Positions 28,713-37,110 of a stretch of 64,000 nucleotides of DNA are shown piece by piece. The stretch's first letter is position 1. Each line of letters starts with the position of its first letter. The DNA is from Desulfofustis limnaeus (lineage in GTDB: Bacteria; Desulfobacterota; Desulfobulbia; Desulfobulbales; Desulfocapsaceae). Below the pieces are notes generated by a model. That model was given only the letters and a program-made list of their open reading frames with translations, was not told the origin of the DNA and ran no database searches. The position numbers and the translations under genes were made by a program. Location: assembly GCF_023169885.1 (NCBI RefSeq), contig NZ_AP025516.1, positions 3,761,501 to 3,825,500 of the forward strand, in the 5' to 3' direction.

Positions 28713-29123
28713 ATGTTGAAACGATTCACCATCTCGCTCGACGAAAAATTACTCGATGACTTCGACACCTATATCTCCCAGCAGAAGTATGTCAACCGCT
28801 CGGAAGCGATCCGCGATCTGATCCGTTCCTCCTTTGTCGTCAAGGAATGGCAGGCAGACAAGGATGTGGTCGGGGTCGTCACCATGGTCTACGACCACCA
28901 CCAGCACAAGCTCCAGGAAAAGGTGACCGAGATCCAGCACGACTATCATCACCAGATCGTTTCGACAACCCACGTCCATATGGATCATCACAACTGCCTG
29001 GAAGTCATCATCATCAAAGGCAAAGCCGGATCCGTCAACGAGCTGGCCGACCGCCTGCGCTCCCTGCGCGGCGTACGCAACTGCAACCTGGCAATGAGCA
29101 CGACGGGAAAAGACCTACACTGA
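28713..29123 (+). CDS. nikR: Nickel-responsive regulator NikR
   Basis: Residues 1-45 form a ribbon-helix-helix DNA-binding domain (KRFTISLDEKLLDDFD, NRSEAIRDLIR). The ACT-like C-terminal domain holds the canonical nickel ligands, including HVHMDHHNCLEV. This is the high-affinity square-planar site of the family: histidines, one cysteine and a nearby Glu. NikR represses nickel uptake genes when nickel is bound. No nik transporter or hydrogenase is in the window, so the target is elsewhere. Confidence 0.96.
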   Translation: MLKRFTISLDEKLLDDFDTYISQQKYVNRSEAIRDLIRSSFVVKEWQADKDVVGVVTMVYDHHQHKLQEKVTEIQHDYHHQIVSTTHVHMDHHNCLEVIIIKGKAGSVNELADRLRSLRGVRNCNLAMSTTGKDLH

Positions 29124-29196
29124 ACCAGCAGGTTTCCACCCCTTTTTGCTCGCTCGCCGCACGACTTCATCGCCTCCTCGCCAGAGGAGGATCGGG

Positions 29197-29718
29197 TCAC
29201 CGCCGATCCGGCAGATCCAGCTCTGTCGGATCGGCGTCACCCGGTTCGACCACCCGCCACTCCTCTTCCTTGAACTCGGCATCGGTGATTTTCGACAGCG
29301 CCATTTTCAGATAGCGGCCACTCCCCTCGATCGCCACCGAACCGTCGGCCAGGATTATCTCCCCGGTGCCACAAAAACTGCGTTTGTTTTCCTCCACCAG
29401 TCGGGCAACAACCCGTATCTCCTGGTCGAGCGGTACCGGTTTCCGGAATTTCATGGAAAACTCCAGGGTCACCCCCCACAACTCATCTTCCTGGTGATTC
29501 AGCACCGCCCGGCCGATGGTTTCATCAAGAATGGCAGCCGCTATACCGCCATGCAACCGGCCGGGATAGCTCTGGTGTTCGTCGGCCGGTCGAAAACACG
29601 CCACGATTTCGCCGTTATCCAATTCATAAAAGCGGCTCTGCAGACCATACCGGTTATCCATGCCACAGACAAAGCACATTCTTGAATTGGGCTGGCGGCC
29701 CTTGATTGCATGTTTCAC
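29197..29718 (-). CDS. Hotdog-fold thioesterase (PaaI-like)
   Basis: The 173-residue product carries CFVCGMDNRYGLQSRFY and the catalytic-type loop YPGRLHGGIAAAILDETIG, as in PaaI/YbgC-like acyl-CoA thioesterases. SMKFRKPVPLDQEIRV is also typical. The start is GTG at 29718, preceded by AGGAGG with 6-nt spacing. The frame continues to 29877, but that N-terminal extension is translated from the palindromic repeat at 29756-29887 and is rejected. The acyl substrate is unknown. Confidence 0.85.
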   Translation of the reverse strand: MKHAIKGRQPNSRMCFVCGMDNRYGLQSRFYELDNGEIVACFRPADEHQSYPGRLHGGIAAAILDETIGRAVLNHQEDELWGVTLEFSMKFRKPVPLDQEIRVVARLVEENKRSFCGTGEIILADGSVAIEGSGRYLKMALSKITDAEFKEEEWRVVEPGDADPTELDLPDRR

Positions 29719-29755
29719 CGTTTCCTCCTGGCCGTTGTCAACGCTTGGAGGGGAG

Positions 29756-29887
29756 CTTGAAAAATTCGAGATTTCGTTCAAGATCGAGGCGCGCAAGATC
29801 ATTTTACCGCAGGCATATACATGATATTCTGAGGATAAAATGTGATTGCGCAACGATGAGATTGGGCGAAATGGCAATTTTTCAAGG
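29756..29887. repeat. Palindromic MITE-like element, copy 1
   Basis: The whole 132 bp is one imperfect palindrome. The outer arms (about 29756-29785 and 29860-29887) share CTTGAAAAATT and ATTTCG. The inner arms pair GCGCAAGATCATTTTA with TAAAATGTGATTGCGC. The centre is around 29820. A second copy at 60116-60257 has the same arms and core with scattered substitutions, showing that it is a dispersed element and not a local hairpin. Its right arm contains the stop codon of the cysteine-cluster gene ending at 29882. Confidence 0.85.
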
Positions 29888-30514
29888 TTCCCTGGAGTGA
29901 TCGCTGAGCAAGATGCCTCGAACCGGTGGCCCGGCGGTCAGCATTCTGGCAATGGTCATGTTCAAACGGGCCACCTGGGCCCGTTGTCCCTGGAGAAACC
30001 GTTGCTCCAGGAGAACCAGTCGACGCAGGAGAGCGGTCCGCTCCATGACCGGAAGCGTTTTGTGTTCCGGCCACTGCCGCACCCGCTCGGCACAGCGGAA
30101 ACACCCCGGAAAGCGGATGATCTTTCCGTCCGGTCTGGTCATCTGCGCCGGCACACCATGCGTTCTGCACACCATCAACCGGTGACCATAGACCAGGCAT
30201 CGTCCATCATCGTTGAGCGGACACATGACCTGGGGTCGCGTTCCTTGTGCCAGTGCTTCCTGGTAGAGAAGTTCACATTGGTGGGCCCGCTCGACGATCA
30301 TTTCCCGCAAATCGCTTGGCAGCGCTGCAAGCCCCTCCCAGAGATAGGCCCACTCGATATAAGTATGATGGGTGAAGTACGAATCGCAGCAATTGTCCGG
30401 GCAGCCATCACAGCCATGACCCAGTTGCACGGCCACTTGGTCATAGGCAGCTTCCATCGAACGAAACAGCTCGGCCAGCTCGGCCGCCAGGGCGCGATCC
30501 AGGGTCAGCTTCAT
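29882..30514 (-). CDS. Cysteine-cluster protein of unknown function
   Basis: A 210-residue soluble protein with cysteines arranged as GCDGCPDNCC (about residues 34-43), CPLNDDGRCLVYGHRLMVC and GCFRC. This resembles the YkgJ/UPF0153 metal-binding pattern but differs from the protein at 22196. An Fe-S or zinc site is likely; no reaction is known. The start overlaps the stop of the AMMECR1 gene (ATGA). The last codons, including the stop, lie inside the terminal arm of the palindromic repeat, so the natural C terminus may have been replaced by repeat insertion. Confidence 0.8.
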   Translation of the reverse strand: MKLTLDRALAAELAELFRSMEAAYDQVAVQLGHGCDGCPDNCCDSYFTHHTYIEWAYLWEGLAALPSDLREMIVERAHQCELLYQEALAQGTRPQVMCPLNDDGRCLVYGHRLMVCRTHGVPAQMTRPDGKIIRFPGCFRCAERVRQWPEHKTLPVMERTALLRRLVLLEQRFLQGQRAQVARLNMTIARMLTAGPPVRGILLSDHSREP

Positions 30515-31083
30515 CGGTTATGCTCGGCAAAGCTGCGCACCTGATAGACAAAGATCTCCGGTCGCTGGTGGCGCCACGCCGAAGGTGCGATCCCGGCTTT
30601 GCGACAGAGCTGTTCGAGGAATTGCGCCGGTTCGGGCAGTTGTTCCCAGACCTGCGGCAAAAAGGTGGCTCGGGCCGACCCCAGTTGCATAATGACCCCA
30701 TCGATGCCCGGGTGCAGCCGCGCCGCCAGATCATCCCCGTCGTTGTAGGAGAGCTTTTGGGCCGGGGTCAGTATGGAGATCTCCACCTCCACCTGGGGGA
30801 ATTCTTCCGCTGTCAGCGGCGCAAAGCGATAATCCTGAAAGGCGGCACTGACGGCGTTACGCCGCACCGCATCGACGATTGTTCCCGCCGGCTCGAGGTT
30901 ACCGATACAGCCGCGCAGCTGGCCGCCGCGCTTGAGGGTAACAAACGTGCCGCAACGTTGCCGCAGCTCCTCGCCGTCAAGCCCCGCACCGCTCACCCGG
31001 GTGGTGAGCCCAAGGCGCTCGGCTATAATGTCCCGGGCCAAGCGGATGAGCTGTGCTCCCTGTTCTTCTGTTACCGGTTTCAC
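30511..31083 (-). CDS. AMMECR1-domain protein (AmmeMemoRadiSam system protein A)
   Basis: The 190-residue product matches the AMMECR1 family: GTFVTLKRGGQLRGCIGNLEP, then LTAEEFPQVEVEISIL and HPGIDGVIMQLG. The conserved RGCIG-type motif is intact. The family often occurs with a Memo-like protein and a radical SAM protein, but neither is in this window; its function is unknown. Two starts are possible. GTG at 31083 is preceded by AGGAGG; ATG at 31098 overlaps the upstream stop as ATGA but lacks a ribosome binding site. I favour 31083. Confidence 0.88.
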   Translation of the reverse strand: MKPVTEEQGAQLIRLARDIIAERLGLTTRVSGAGLDGEELRQRCGTFVTLKRGGQLRGCIGNLEPAGTIVDAVRRNAVSAAFQDYRFAPLTAEEFPQVEVEISILTPAQKLSYNDGDDLAARLHPGIDGVIMQLGSARATFLPQVWEQLPEPAQFLEQLCRKAGIAPSAWRHQRPEIFVYQVRSFAEHNR

Positions 31084-31094
31084 GAAACCTCCTC

Positions 31095-32138
31095 TCATGA
31101 CCAATCGACACCAAGCATCATGCAATTGATGCCGCTTCCGATACCAAGCAAGGCCCCCTTCCCGCCGCGGCGAAATACTCCCTGCTCCATGGCCAGAGCC
31201 ATGGTAATCGGTGCGGAAACGGAACCAACATTACCGAGATGGGACAGCGTTGCAAAGTTTCGCAGGGGATCAAGTCCAAGCTGGGTAAAAAGCATCCTGC
31301 TGTGTGCCGACCCGACCTGGTGGCAGAAAAAGCAGTCGATATCGTCCGCCTGCCAACCACTGATGGCCGAAAAAGACAGCCAGGTCTGGTGCGCCGTTTC
31401 GATCCCCTGGATCATCAACTCTTCCGAATCGGTAGCCATCAAGGTCACGGCTTCTCCGGTCTGCCCCCCTTGGCAGAGGTCAACATGTGCGGTATTGGCT
31501 TTCCAGGCACCGTAGGCCAGCCGCGGTACGACCGGCCGGGCGGGGTCGAGACGGCACAAGTAAAACCCGACCGCCCCGGAGCCAATGGTCAGGGACGCAA
31601 AGGCCGTCTTGATGCTCTTTCTGGTCAGCGACTGGTCCTCGTTTAACACACTGATGGTGGACTCCAGTAACCCTTCGGCGGTTTCTCCACTGACCACCAA
31701 GCCATTGTCCACCTGGCCCAGCTCAATCATGTTGGCCAGCATGACAATGCCATCGAGAAAACCAAGACAGGCATTGGAAATATCGAATACCAGACAGTCG
31801 TTCGGCAGGCCGAGGCCATGATGGACAAACGACGCCGTTGCCGGCTCCATCATATCGCGCGACACCGACGTAAAAAACAGACACTGTACCTGGTCCGCTT
31901 CGACCCCACCCGCCGCCAGGGCCTTGCGGCCGGCTCGGATCGCCACCTCGCTCGGCTTCGTCCCCGACCGCCAGAGGCGTCTCTCTTTGATTCCACTCAT
32001 CATCTCCAACCGGCCCTCCGGCAGTTTGAGTCGTCGGTAGAGAGGGGCGAGCCGCTGTTCTATGGCTTCCGAGGTGAGGATGTGGGGGGGGAGTTCATAG
32101 CCGAAGCTGTGAAATCCGACCCGGGAAAAATGAGGCAT
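31095..32138 (-). CDS. 3-oxoacyl-ACP synthase III-like (KAS III / thiolase fold)
   Basis: A 347-residue thiolase-fold enzyme with the catalytic Cys in ISNACLGFLDG (Cys-124), His in FFCHQVGSAHS and Asn in HLGNVGS, i.e. the complete Cys-His-Asn triad of KAS III. It diverges from housekeeping FabH at the N terminus (PEGRLEMMSGIKERRLWRSG is more like OleA or secondary KAS III paralogues). No oleBCD genes are adjacent. It is the first gene of a unit with the AMMECR1 and cysteine-cluster genes. The condensation substrate is unknown. Confidence 0.82.
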   Translation of the reverse strand: MPHFSRVGFHSFGYELPPHILTSEAIEQRLAPLYRRLKLPEGRLEMMSGIKERRLWRSGTKPSEVAIRAGRKALAAGGVEADQVQCLFFTSVSRDMMEPATASFVHHGLGLPNDCLVFDISNACLGFLDGIVMLANMIELGQVDNGLVVSGETAEGLLESTISVLNEDQSLTRKSIKTAFASLTIGSGAVGFYLCRLDPARPVVPRLAYGAWKANTAHVDLCQGGQTGEAVTLMATDSEELMIQGIETAHQTWLSFSAISGWQADDIDCFFCHQVGSAHSRMLFTQLGLDPLRNFATLSHLGNVGSVSAPITMALAMEQGVFRRGGKGALLGIGSGINCMMLGVDWS

Positions 32139-32302
32139 GAGATCCTGTCAATGAGGGTGATCTGGCAACCACTCACACCCCTTGTCCGGCGGCAAGGGGG
32201 CGAACGAACCCGTCAAACGGGTTATTATAGCGGCACTCCGGACAGCAAACAACCCTTTTGCGCCGGTCTTCAGGGAAGCGGTAGCCATCTGGCTCAACCG
32301 GA

Positions 32303-34423
32303 TCAACGCTTATGCCGAACTTCCCAAAAACGACACCGTCCCGCACGACGCTCGGCGTCCCGCGGCAACAACATCCGATCGCGTTGCCGGCACCAATAGC
32401 GCTCAGACACGTGTTGAGCAAAGGTGAAAGATCGCTCGTGTACCGCACACAGCAGGCTCCCCGTCGTCCGGAGCCGGCGCATGACGGTATCGATGAGTTC
32501 TCCGCACCATTCCGGTGAAAACGTCCTCCTTTTTTCGCCTCCCTCCTGAAAGCCGTGGCGTATGGTGAGTAAAATCAGGTCGTATTGCCCGTCCTCTTGT
32601 GCCAGCCAGCGATGCACATCGGCGACCACGATGTGGTGGTTCTTGGCATACAGTCCATTGAGGGCATAATTCTCCGCCATGCGGCCTGCCGCCTCCGGCG
32701 ATGCGGCCAGGGTAACCGTCTTGTCGGCCCCGCCGAGAGCTGCCTGCACCGCTGCAGCCCCGTCCCGATCCGCCAGGCTCAGGAAGGATTTACCGGCGGC
32801 ATGGTCATGGATATAACGGCGCACCGAGCGTTGATCGAGATCAAAGCCCCATACCGTCCCGGGAGTAAACTCAACCAGATAGCGCGCCGTTCCCTCGCCG
32901 ACCTCGACCTTCCTCCCCCCCTTTCCACGCTGGCTCCTGCCATCACGCCGATAGCGAGCGAAAAACAGCCGATCCCGGCCGACCCCCAGAAGCGATCGAA
33001 CCGTGCCGACCACCGTCTTCCATCGTTGATCCGCCACCTGTTCACAAACCGCTTTTCCCGATGAAAACTCCTTGATGAATACCCATTTGCGAAAAATCTC
33101 AATAACCACGTTATAGTCAGGCAGGTCACGATCATAGATACGAAAACATTCAATCTCCTCCTGCCGGGACCAGGGTAGCCGTTTTTCCAGGTTCTTTTTC
33201 AGACGATTAACCAGATCCCGTCCCTCGCCCCCCCCCTCATCCACCGCTGCCACCCGCCAGCAAAAGGCCGGGTCGGGTGCAGGAATGGTGGCCACGTAGA
33301 GTGCACAGGGCAGCGGACCGTTATACAGGCGCCACGTCTCCCGCCAAGATATCTGTAGGAGGTCGGCATATTCCGGTCTTCCGGTAAAAAGTGCCAGGTG
33401 CCACCCGGAGAACGACTCGCGCAGACGATTTCCCAAACACCGATAGAGATAGCGCACCGTTTCAGTTGACGACAAGCGCTCACCATAGGGGGGGTTACAG
33501 ACAACCCACCCCATGGCTCCATCCTCTCCATGAAGGCGGGAGAGCTCACGACAGGTTATGGTAATCTGTTCGTCACATCCGGCCCGGCTGACATTCTGGC
33601 GCGCTACGGCAACCATCTCCGGATCGGCGTCATAACCGAGTAGTGGCGGCCACGTGTTGCGTTGGCCCTGCTCTTCACGTGCCATCGCCTCGTCGACAAG
33701 CTCTTGCCAGAGCTGTTCCTGGTGCCCCACCCATTTCTGGAAGCCAAAATAGGTCCGCTCAAGCCCTGGCGCCACGTCTGCTCGCATCAATGCCGCCTCG
33801 ATGAGCAGCGTGCCTGATCCGCAAAGCGGGTCGATTAGCGGGGTGGCCGGGTCCCACCCGCTCAGCGTGATAATGGCGGCTGCCAGACTTTCTTTCAGCG
33901 GCGCCTCGCCTCCATGGTGTCGATATCCCCGGCGATGCAGGCTTTCGCCCGACAGATCGACCGCGACCGTTCCCCGGTTGTCGCGAACAGACAAATGAAA
34001 ACGGACGTCAGGCCGTTTCAACTGCACATCGGGTCGTCGTCCGGTCCGGTCTCGGAACCGGTCAACAATTGCATCCTTCAAGCGAAGAGCGGCAAAGCGG
34101 TTGTGGGTAAGAACCGCATCGCTCCCCAGGTGACAATCAACGGCGAAACAACCACCAGCAGCCAAGTGATCTTCCCAGGGGATGCGTGTTGCCTGGTCGT
34201 AGACATCCTGCACCGACCCCAGGTCGAATTCGTCTATCACAAGCAGCACCCGGGATCCGAATCGCGACCACAGACAGGCGCGATATCCGGAGGCCGAGGG
34301 CCCTGACCATCGAACCAAGCCTGTTTCCATCTCTTCGATGACTCCTCCCCACCCCAGAACTTCTGTGACGATGAGTTTTTCGAGCCCGCCGGCACACGTG
34401 GTGATGAAATTCATAAAACTCAC
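32303..34423 (-). CDS. rlmL: RlmKL-type 23S rRNA methyltransferase, RlmK half degenerate
   Basis: A 706-residue fusion, the usual length. The N-terminal THUMP and RlmL methyltransferase modify G2445 (E. coli numbering); its motifs PLCGSGTLLIEAALM and VCNPPYGERL are intact. The C-terminal half corresponds to RlmK, which makes m7G2069. There the position normally reading DPPTF is LTIRHGF (about residues 619-625) and the acidic SAM-ribose segment is TLAASPE (about residues 571-577). This suggests that the RlmK half no longer methylates, or does so by another route. No frameshift is seen. Confidence 0.9.
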   Translation of the reverse strand: MSFMNFITTCAGGLEKLIVTEVLGWGGVIEEMETGLVRWSGPSASGYRACLWSRFGSRVLLVIDEFDLGSVQDVYDQATRIPWEDHLAAGGCFAVDCHLGSDAVLTHNRFAALRLKDAIVDRFRDRTGRRPDVQLKRPDVRFHLSVRDNRGTVAVDLSGESLHRRGYRHHGGEAPLKESLAAAIITLSGWDPATPLIDPLCGSGTLLIEAALMRADVAPGLERTYFGFQKWVGHQEQLWQELVDEAMAREEQGQRNTWPPLLGYDADPEMVAVARQNVSRAGCDEQITITCRELSRLHGEDGAMGWVVCNPPYGERLSSTETVRYLYRCLGNRLRESFSGWHLALFTGRPEYADLLQISWRETWRLYNGPLPCALYVATIPAPDPAFCWRVAAVDEGGGEGRDLVNRLKKNLEKRLPWSRQEEIECFRIYDRDLPDYNVVIEIFRKWVFIKEFSSGKAVCEQVADQRWKTVVGTVRSLLGVGRDRLFFARYRRDGRSQRGKGGRKVEVGEGTARYLVEFTPGTVWGFDLDQRSVRRYIHDHAAGKSFLSLADRDGAAAVQAALGGADKTVTLAASPEAAGRMAENYALNGLYAKNHHIVVADVHRWLAQEDGQYDLILLTIRHGFQEGGEKRRTFSPEWCGELIDTVMRRLRTTGSLLCAVHERSFTFAQHVSERYWCRQRDRMLLPRDAERRAGRCRFWEVRHKR

Positions 34424-34487
34424 TTTTCGCCCTCTTTGACGCTGCTTATTTCGCTCGTCACCACCCTGCCGGCGACAGCAAAAGTGC

Positions 34488-34515
34488 TTGACCTCTTGCT
34501 TAATACAGCTAGAAT
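34488..34515 (+). promoter_or_regulatory. Predicted promoter of pal
   Basis: TTGACC (34488-34493) and TAGAAT (34510-34515) are separated by 16 bp, about 100 bp upstream of the pal start, in a gap of 188 bp between divergent genes. Confidence 0.55.
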
Positions 34516-34611
34516 AGAATCTTTTACCGGGGTGTCTGGCCGGTCAGCAATCCGGCACCACCCCCGACAACAACCCTGCACCACCCAAGAACAACCAGCG
34601 AGAGGAATGAT

Positions 34612-35229
34612 ATGAAACACCCCATCATCAGCGTTATCGTTGTTGTCTCGTGTATAGCTTTGCTTGGCTTTCTAACCGGTGGTTGCTCGAAAAAGGCGGT
34701 CATACCACCCAGTTCAGGGACATCTATCGATTCGGCCGGCAAGGATATCAACTACCCCGGGGCCGAAGGCTACTCCGAGAGCAGTCTCGCAGCCGAGGGA
34801 AAGCTCGACGACACCAGCGCCTCCCATCTTGGTGGTCTTGAGGTGAACAGCGGACAGGGCGAGCCTTCGGATGAGTACAAACGGCTGCACGGTCGATCTT
34901 CAAACGGCCTCACCCCGGTCTACTTTGATTTCGATCAGGCTGCCGTTCGCTCCGACATGGCCGAGCGGATGGTGCAAAATGCCGAGTTTCTCAAACAAAT
35001 CAACAACACCGTTGTTATTGAAGGCAATTGCGACGACCGCGGAACAAAAGAGTATAACTTGGCCTTGGGCGAAAAACGAGCGATCAACGCTCGCGACTAT
35101 CTGATCAATCTTGGAATCGACCGGTCACGCATCAGAACCGTCAGCTACGGCGAGGAACGACCGCTATTCTTCGAGCAGACAGAGTTTGCCTGGAGTCAGA
35201 ACCGTCGCGCCGATTTCGTGATCGAGTAA
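34612..35229 (+). CDS. pal: Peptidoglycan-associated lipoprotein
   Basis: A lipoprotein signal peptide ends in LTGGC, making Cys-25 the lipidation site. After a roughly 75-residue linker comes an OmpA C-terminal domain: PVYFDFDQAAVRSDMAE, VIEGNCDDRGTKEYNLALGEKRA and the final NRRADFVIE. It anchors the outer membrane to peptidoglycan within the Tol-Pal system. The tol genes that often precede pal are absent here. ATG at 34612 follows GAGAGGAA. Confidence 0.95.
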   Translation: MKHPIISVIVVVSCIALLGFLTGGCSKKAVIPPSSGTSIDSAGKDINYPGAEGYSESSLAAEGKLDDTSASHLGGLEVNSGQGEPSDEYKRLHGRSSNGLTPVYFDFDQAAVRSDMAERMVQNAEFLKQINNTVVIEGNCDDRGTKEYNLALGEKRAINARDYLINLGIDRSRIRTVSYGEERPLFFEQTEFAWSQNRRADFVIE

Positions 35230-35240
35230 TCGTCCATTTC

Positions 35241-35280
35241 CTGCAGCCCGGCAATGCCACACCGTTCAGCCGGGCTGCAG
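35241..35280. terminator. Inverted repeat between convergent pal and cmk
   Basis: A 12-bp perfect GC-rich stem (35241-35252 with 35269-35280) with a 16-nt loop lies 11 bp after the pal stop and covers the last codons of cmk. No U-tract is present; it probably helps separate the two convergent transcripts. Confidence 0.55.
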
Positions 35281-35964
35281 ACCCGATTCAACAACACGCA
35301 GAATCACCAGCAGGACGTCATCGATCGTCTTGTCTGAGGTGTCAATGAGCAGGGCGTCCGTAGCCCTGACCAATGGAGCGATGGGTCGTTCCATGTCCTG
35401 CCGATCTCGCGCAATGGTCATCTCCAGCAGCTTTTTTTCATCCACCTCCTCGCCCTTGGCGTGCAATTGCAGAGCACGTCGTCGAGCGCGTATTTCAGGG
35501 CTCGCATCCAGATAAAATTTATACGATGCCCGGGGGAACACTACGGTGCCGGTATCCCGACCTTCCGCCACGAGAGCTCCCCGCTTTCCCCACTCCTGCT
35601 GCAGCGCCGTTAATCTGGATCGCACGGCGGGCAAGGCTGAAAGCTGTGAAGCACGCATCGACATGGCCGGGCTCCTGATCAGCGCCCCCACCTTTTCACC
35701 GTTGAGCACAACCTCCACATCACTGAACTCATCAGGAGCCGGGAGCAGTTCTATGCTCACCGTGGCCAATGCATGCTGCAGGGCCGTTTCGTCTTCGCTA
35801 TCGATTCCCAGCCGATCGATAAACAGGGCGGCGGCCCGATACATGGCACCGGTATCGAGGTACGTGAACCCGAGACGTGCCGCCACCTTCCTGCTGATGG
35901 TCGATTTTCCAACACCCGCCGGTCCATCAATGGTGATCACCGGTGGGGGAGTCGTCTCAGACAT
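35266..35964 (-). CDS. cmk: Cytidylate kinase
   Basis: It phosphorylates CMP and dCMP. The P-loop is GPAGVGKSTISRKVA, followed by YLDTGAMYRAAAL and the Arg-rich lid LDASPEIRARRRALQ. EGRDTGTVVFP is a strong family signature. 232 residues. Its start overlaps the end of hisC by 8 bp, so both are in one transcript with gatA and gatC upstream. Confidence 0.97.
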   Translation of the reverse strand: MSETTPPPVITIDGPAGVGKSTISRKVAARLGFTYLDTGAMYRAAALFIDRLGIDSEDETALQHALATVSIELLPAPDEFSDVEVVLNGEKVGALIRSPAMSMRASQLSALPAVRSRLTALQQEWGKRGALVAEGRDTGTVVFPRASYKFYLDASPEIRARRRALQLHAKGEEVDEKKLLEMTIARDRQDMERPIAPLVRATDALLIDTSDKTIDDVLLVILRVVESGLQPG

Positions 35965-37069
35965 AACCGCACTCCCGTAAGCACTCGGACAGGGCCGCGA
36001 GAAAGCGTTCGTTCTCCGCGGCCGTACCGACGGTTATGCGTATGCACTGAGGAAAACCATAGGCCTGCATGGACCGGACAATGACCCCTTTCAGCAGCAT
36101 CGCTTCATAGAGCACGGTGGCGCTGCCTCCCACGTCGATGAGGAAGAAATTCGTCTGCGACGGATAACTGCGGCAACCGAGCGCCTCCACGCCGGCCATC
36201 AGCATTCTTTTACCAGCGTTGGTTGTCTCCAGGGTTTGCCGGTAAAAGGCCACATCGTCCAACGCTGCGCGGGCCCCTACGAGGGCCAGTTGATTGATAT
36301 TGAAGGGCTGCCGAACCTTGTGCAGGCAAGCAGCAATCTCCGCAGCGGAAAAGCAATAACCAACCCGAAGACCGGCCAGCCCGTAGGCCTTGGAAAAGGT
36401 GCGGAGCGCCACCACCGCACAACGGCCGTCCCGGGCGGTTACCAGTGAACAGGTGTCCAACCGGTGCTCTTCTTCAGCAAAATCCACATACGCCTCATCA
36501 AGGACGACGATCACCTGTTCGGGGAGGCGCGCCAGGAAGGCATCAAAGCGTTTCGCCGCGATCATCGTCCCGGTCGGGTTATTCGGGTTATCAAGGAAGA
36601 TCAGTCGGGTTCTATCCGACACCAGACCCACGATAGCGTCAAGATCATGGGTCATGTTCCGGAGGGGAACCACATGGTTGACGCCGCCGCGTATCTGGAC
36701 AAACTTCTGGTACATGAGAAATGACGGGTGACTGGTGATAACCTCGTCTCCTGTCTGAACAAAAGCCTTAACCAGGAATTCGATAATCTCGTTCGACCCG
36801 TTCCCCAAAACCACCTGCTCCGGGGCAAGTCCAAGATGCCCGGCAATGGCCTTGGTAAGGTAATATCCCGACCCATCGGGATAGCGGTGCAACCCGGACA
36901 GGGATTCAGCGATAGCTTGTATCGCCAACGGTGATGGTCCGAGTGGATTCTCGTTTGATGCCAGCTTGATGGAGCCGCTAATACCGTATTCCCGCTCCAA
37001 TTCCTCGATCGGCTTTCCCGGCGGATACGGGGTTATCGCCGCAATATGGTCAGGGATATGTAATTTCAA
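35957..37069 (-). CDS. hisC: Histidinol-phosphate aminotransferase
   Basis: A PLP-dependent class I/II aminotransferase of histidine synthesis. Motifs: LASNENPLGPSP, GNGSNEIIEFLV, DNPNNPTGTM, VVLDEAYVDFAEE and the PLP lysine in RTFSKAYGLAGLRVGY. The likely start is TTG at 37069, with AAGGAA at 37080-37075, giving 370 residues beginning just before HIPDHIAAITPYPPGKP. The longer open frame upstream reads into gatA and is not homologous. It may also serve tyrosine or phenylalanine synthesis. Confidence 0.93.
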   Translation of the reverse strand: MKLHIPDHIAAITPYPPGKPIEELEREYGISGSIKLASNENPLGPSPLAIQAIAESLSGLHRYPDGSGYYLTKAIAGHLGLAPEQVVLGNGSNEIIEFLVKAFVQTGDEVITSHPSFLMYQKFVQIRGGVNHVVPLRNMTHDLDAIVGLVSDRTRLIFLDNPNNPTGTMIAAKRFDAFLARLPEQVIVVLDEAYVDFAEEEHRLDTCSLVTARDGRCAVVALRTFSKAYGLAGLRVGYCFSAAEIAACLHKVRQPFNINQLALVGARAALDDVAFYRQTLETTNAGKRMLMAGVEALGCRSYPSQTNFFLIDVGGSATVLYEAMLLKGVIVRSMQAYGFPQCIRITVGTAAENERFLAALSECLRECGYV

Positions 37070-37110
37070 AGGATTTCCTTGTGAGGTGTGTGAGTGGGGG
37101 CGGTCAGGTG

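Noticed and set aside
29716-29725. Second parS-like sequence (TGTTTCACCG)
   Set aside because: Only the left half matches; the right half is absent, so it is not a ParB site. The same holds for the partial GTGTTTCAC near 18250.
29719-29877. N-terminal extension of the thioesterase frame
   Set aside because: It is translated from the palindromic repeat; copy 2 gives a similar peptide with no gene attached. The GTG at 29718 has a strong ribosome binding site.
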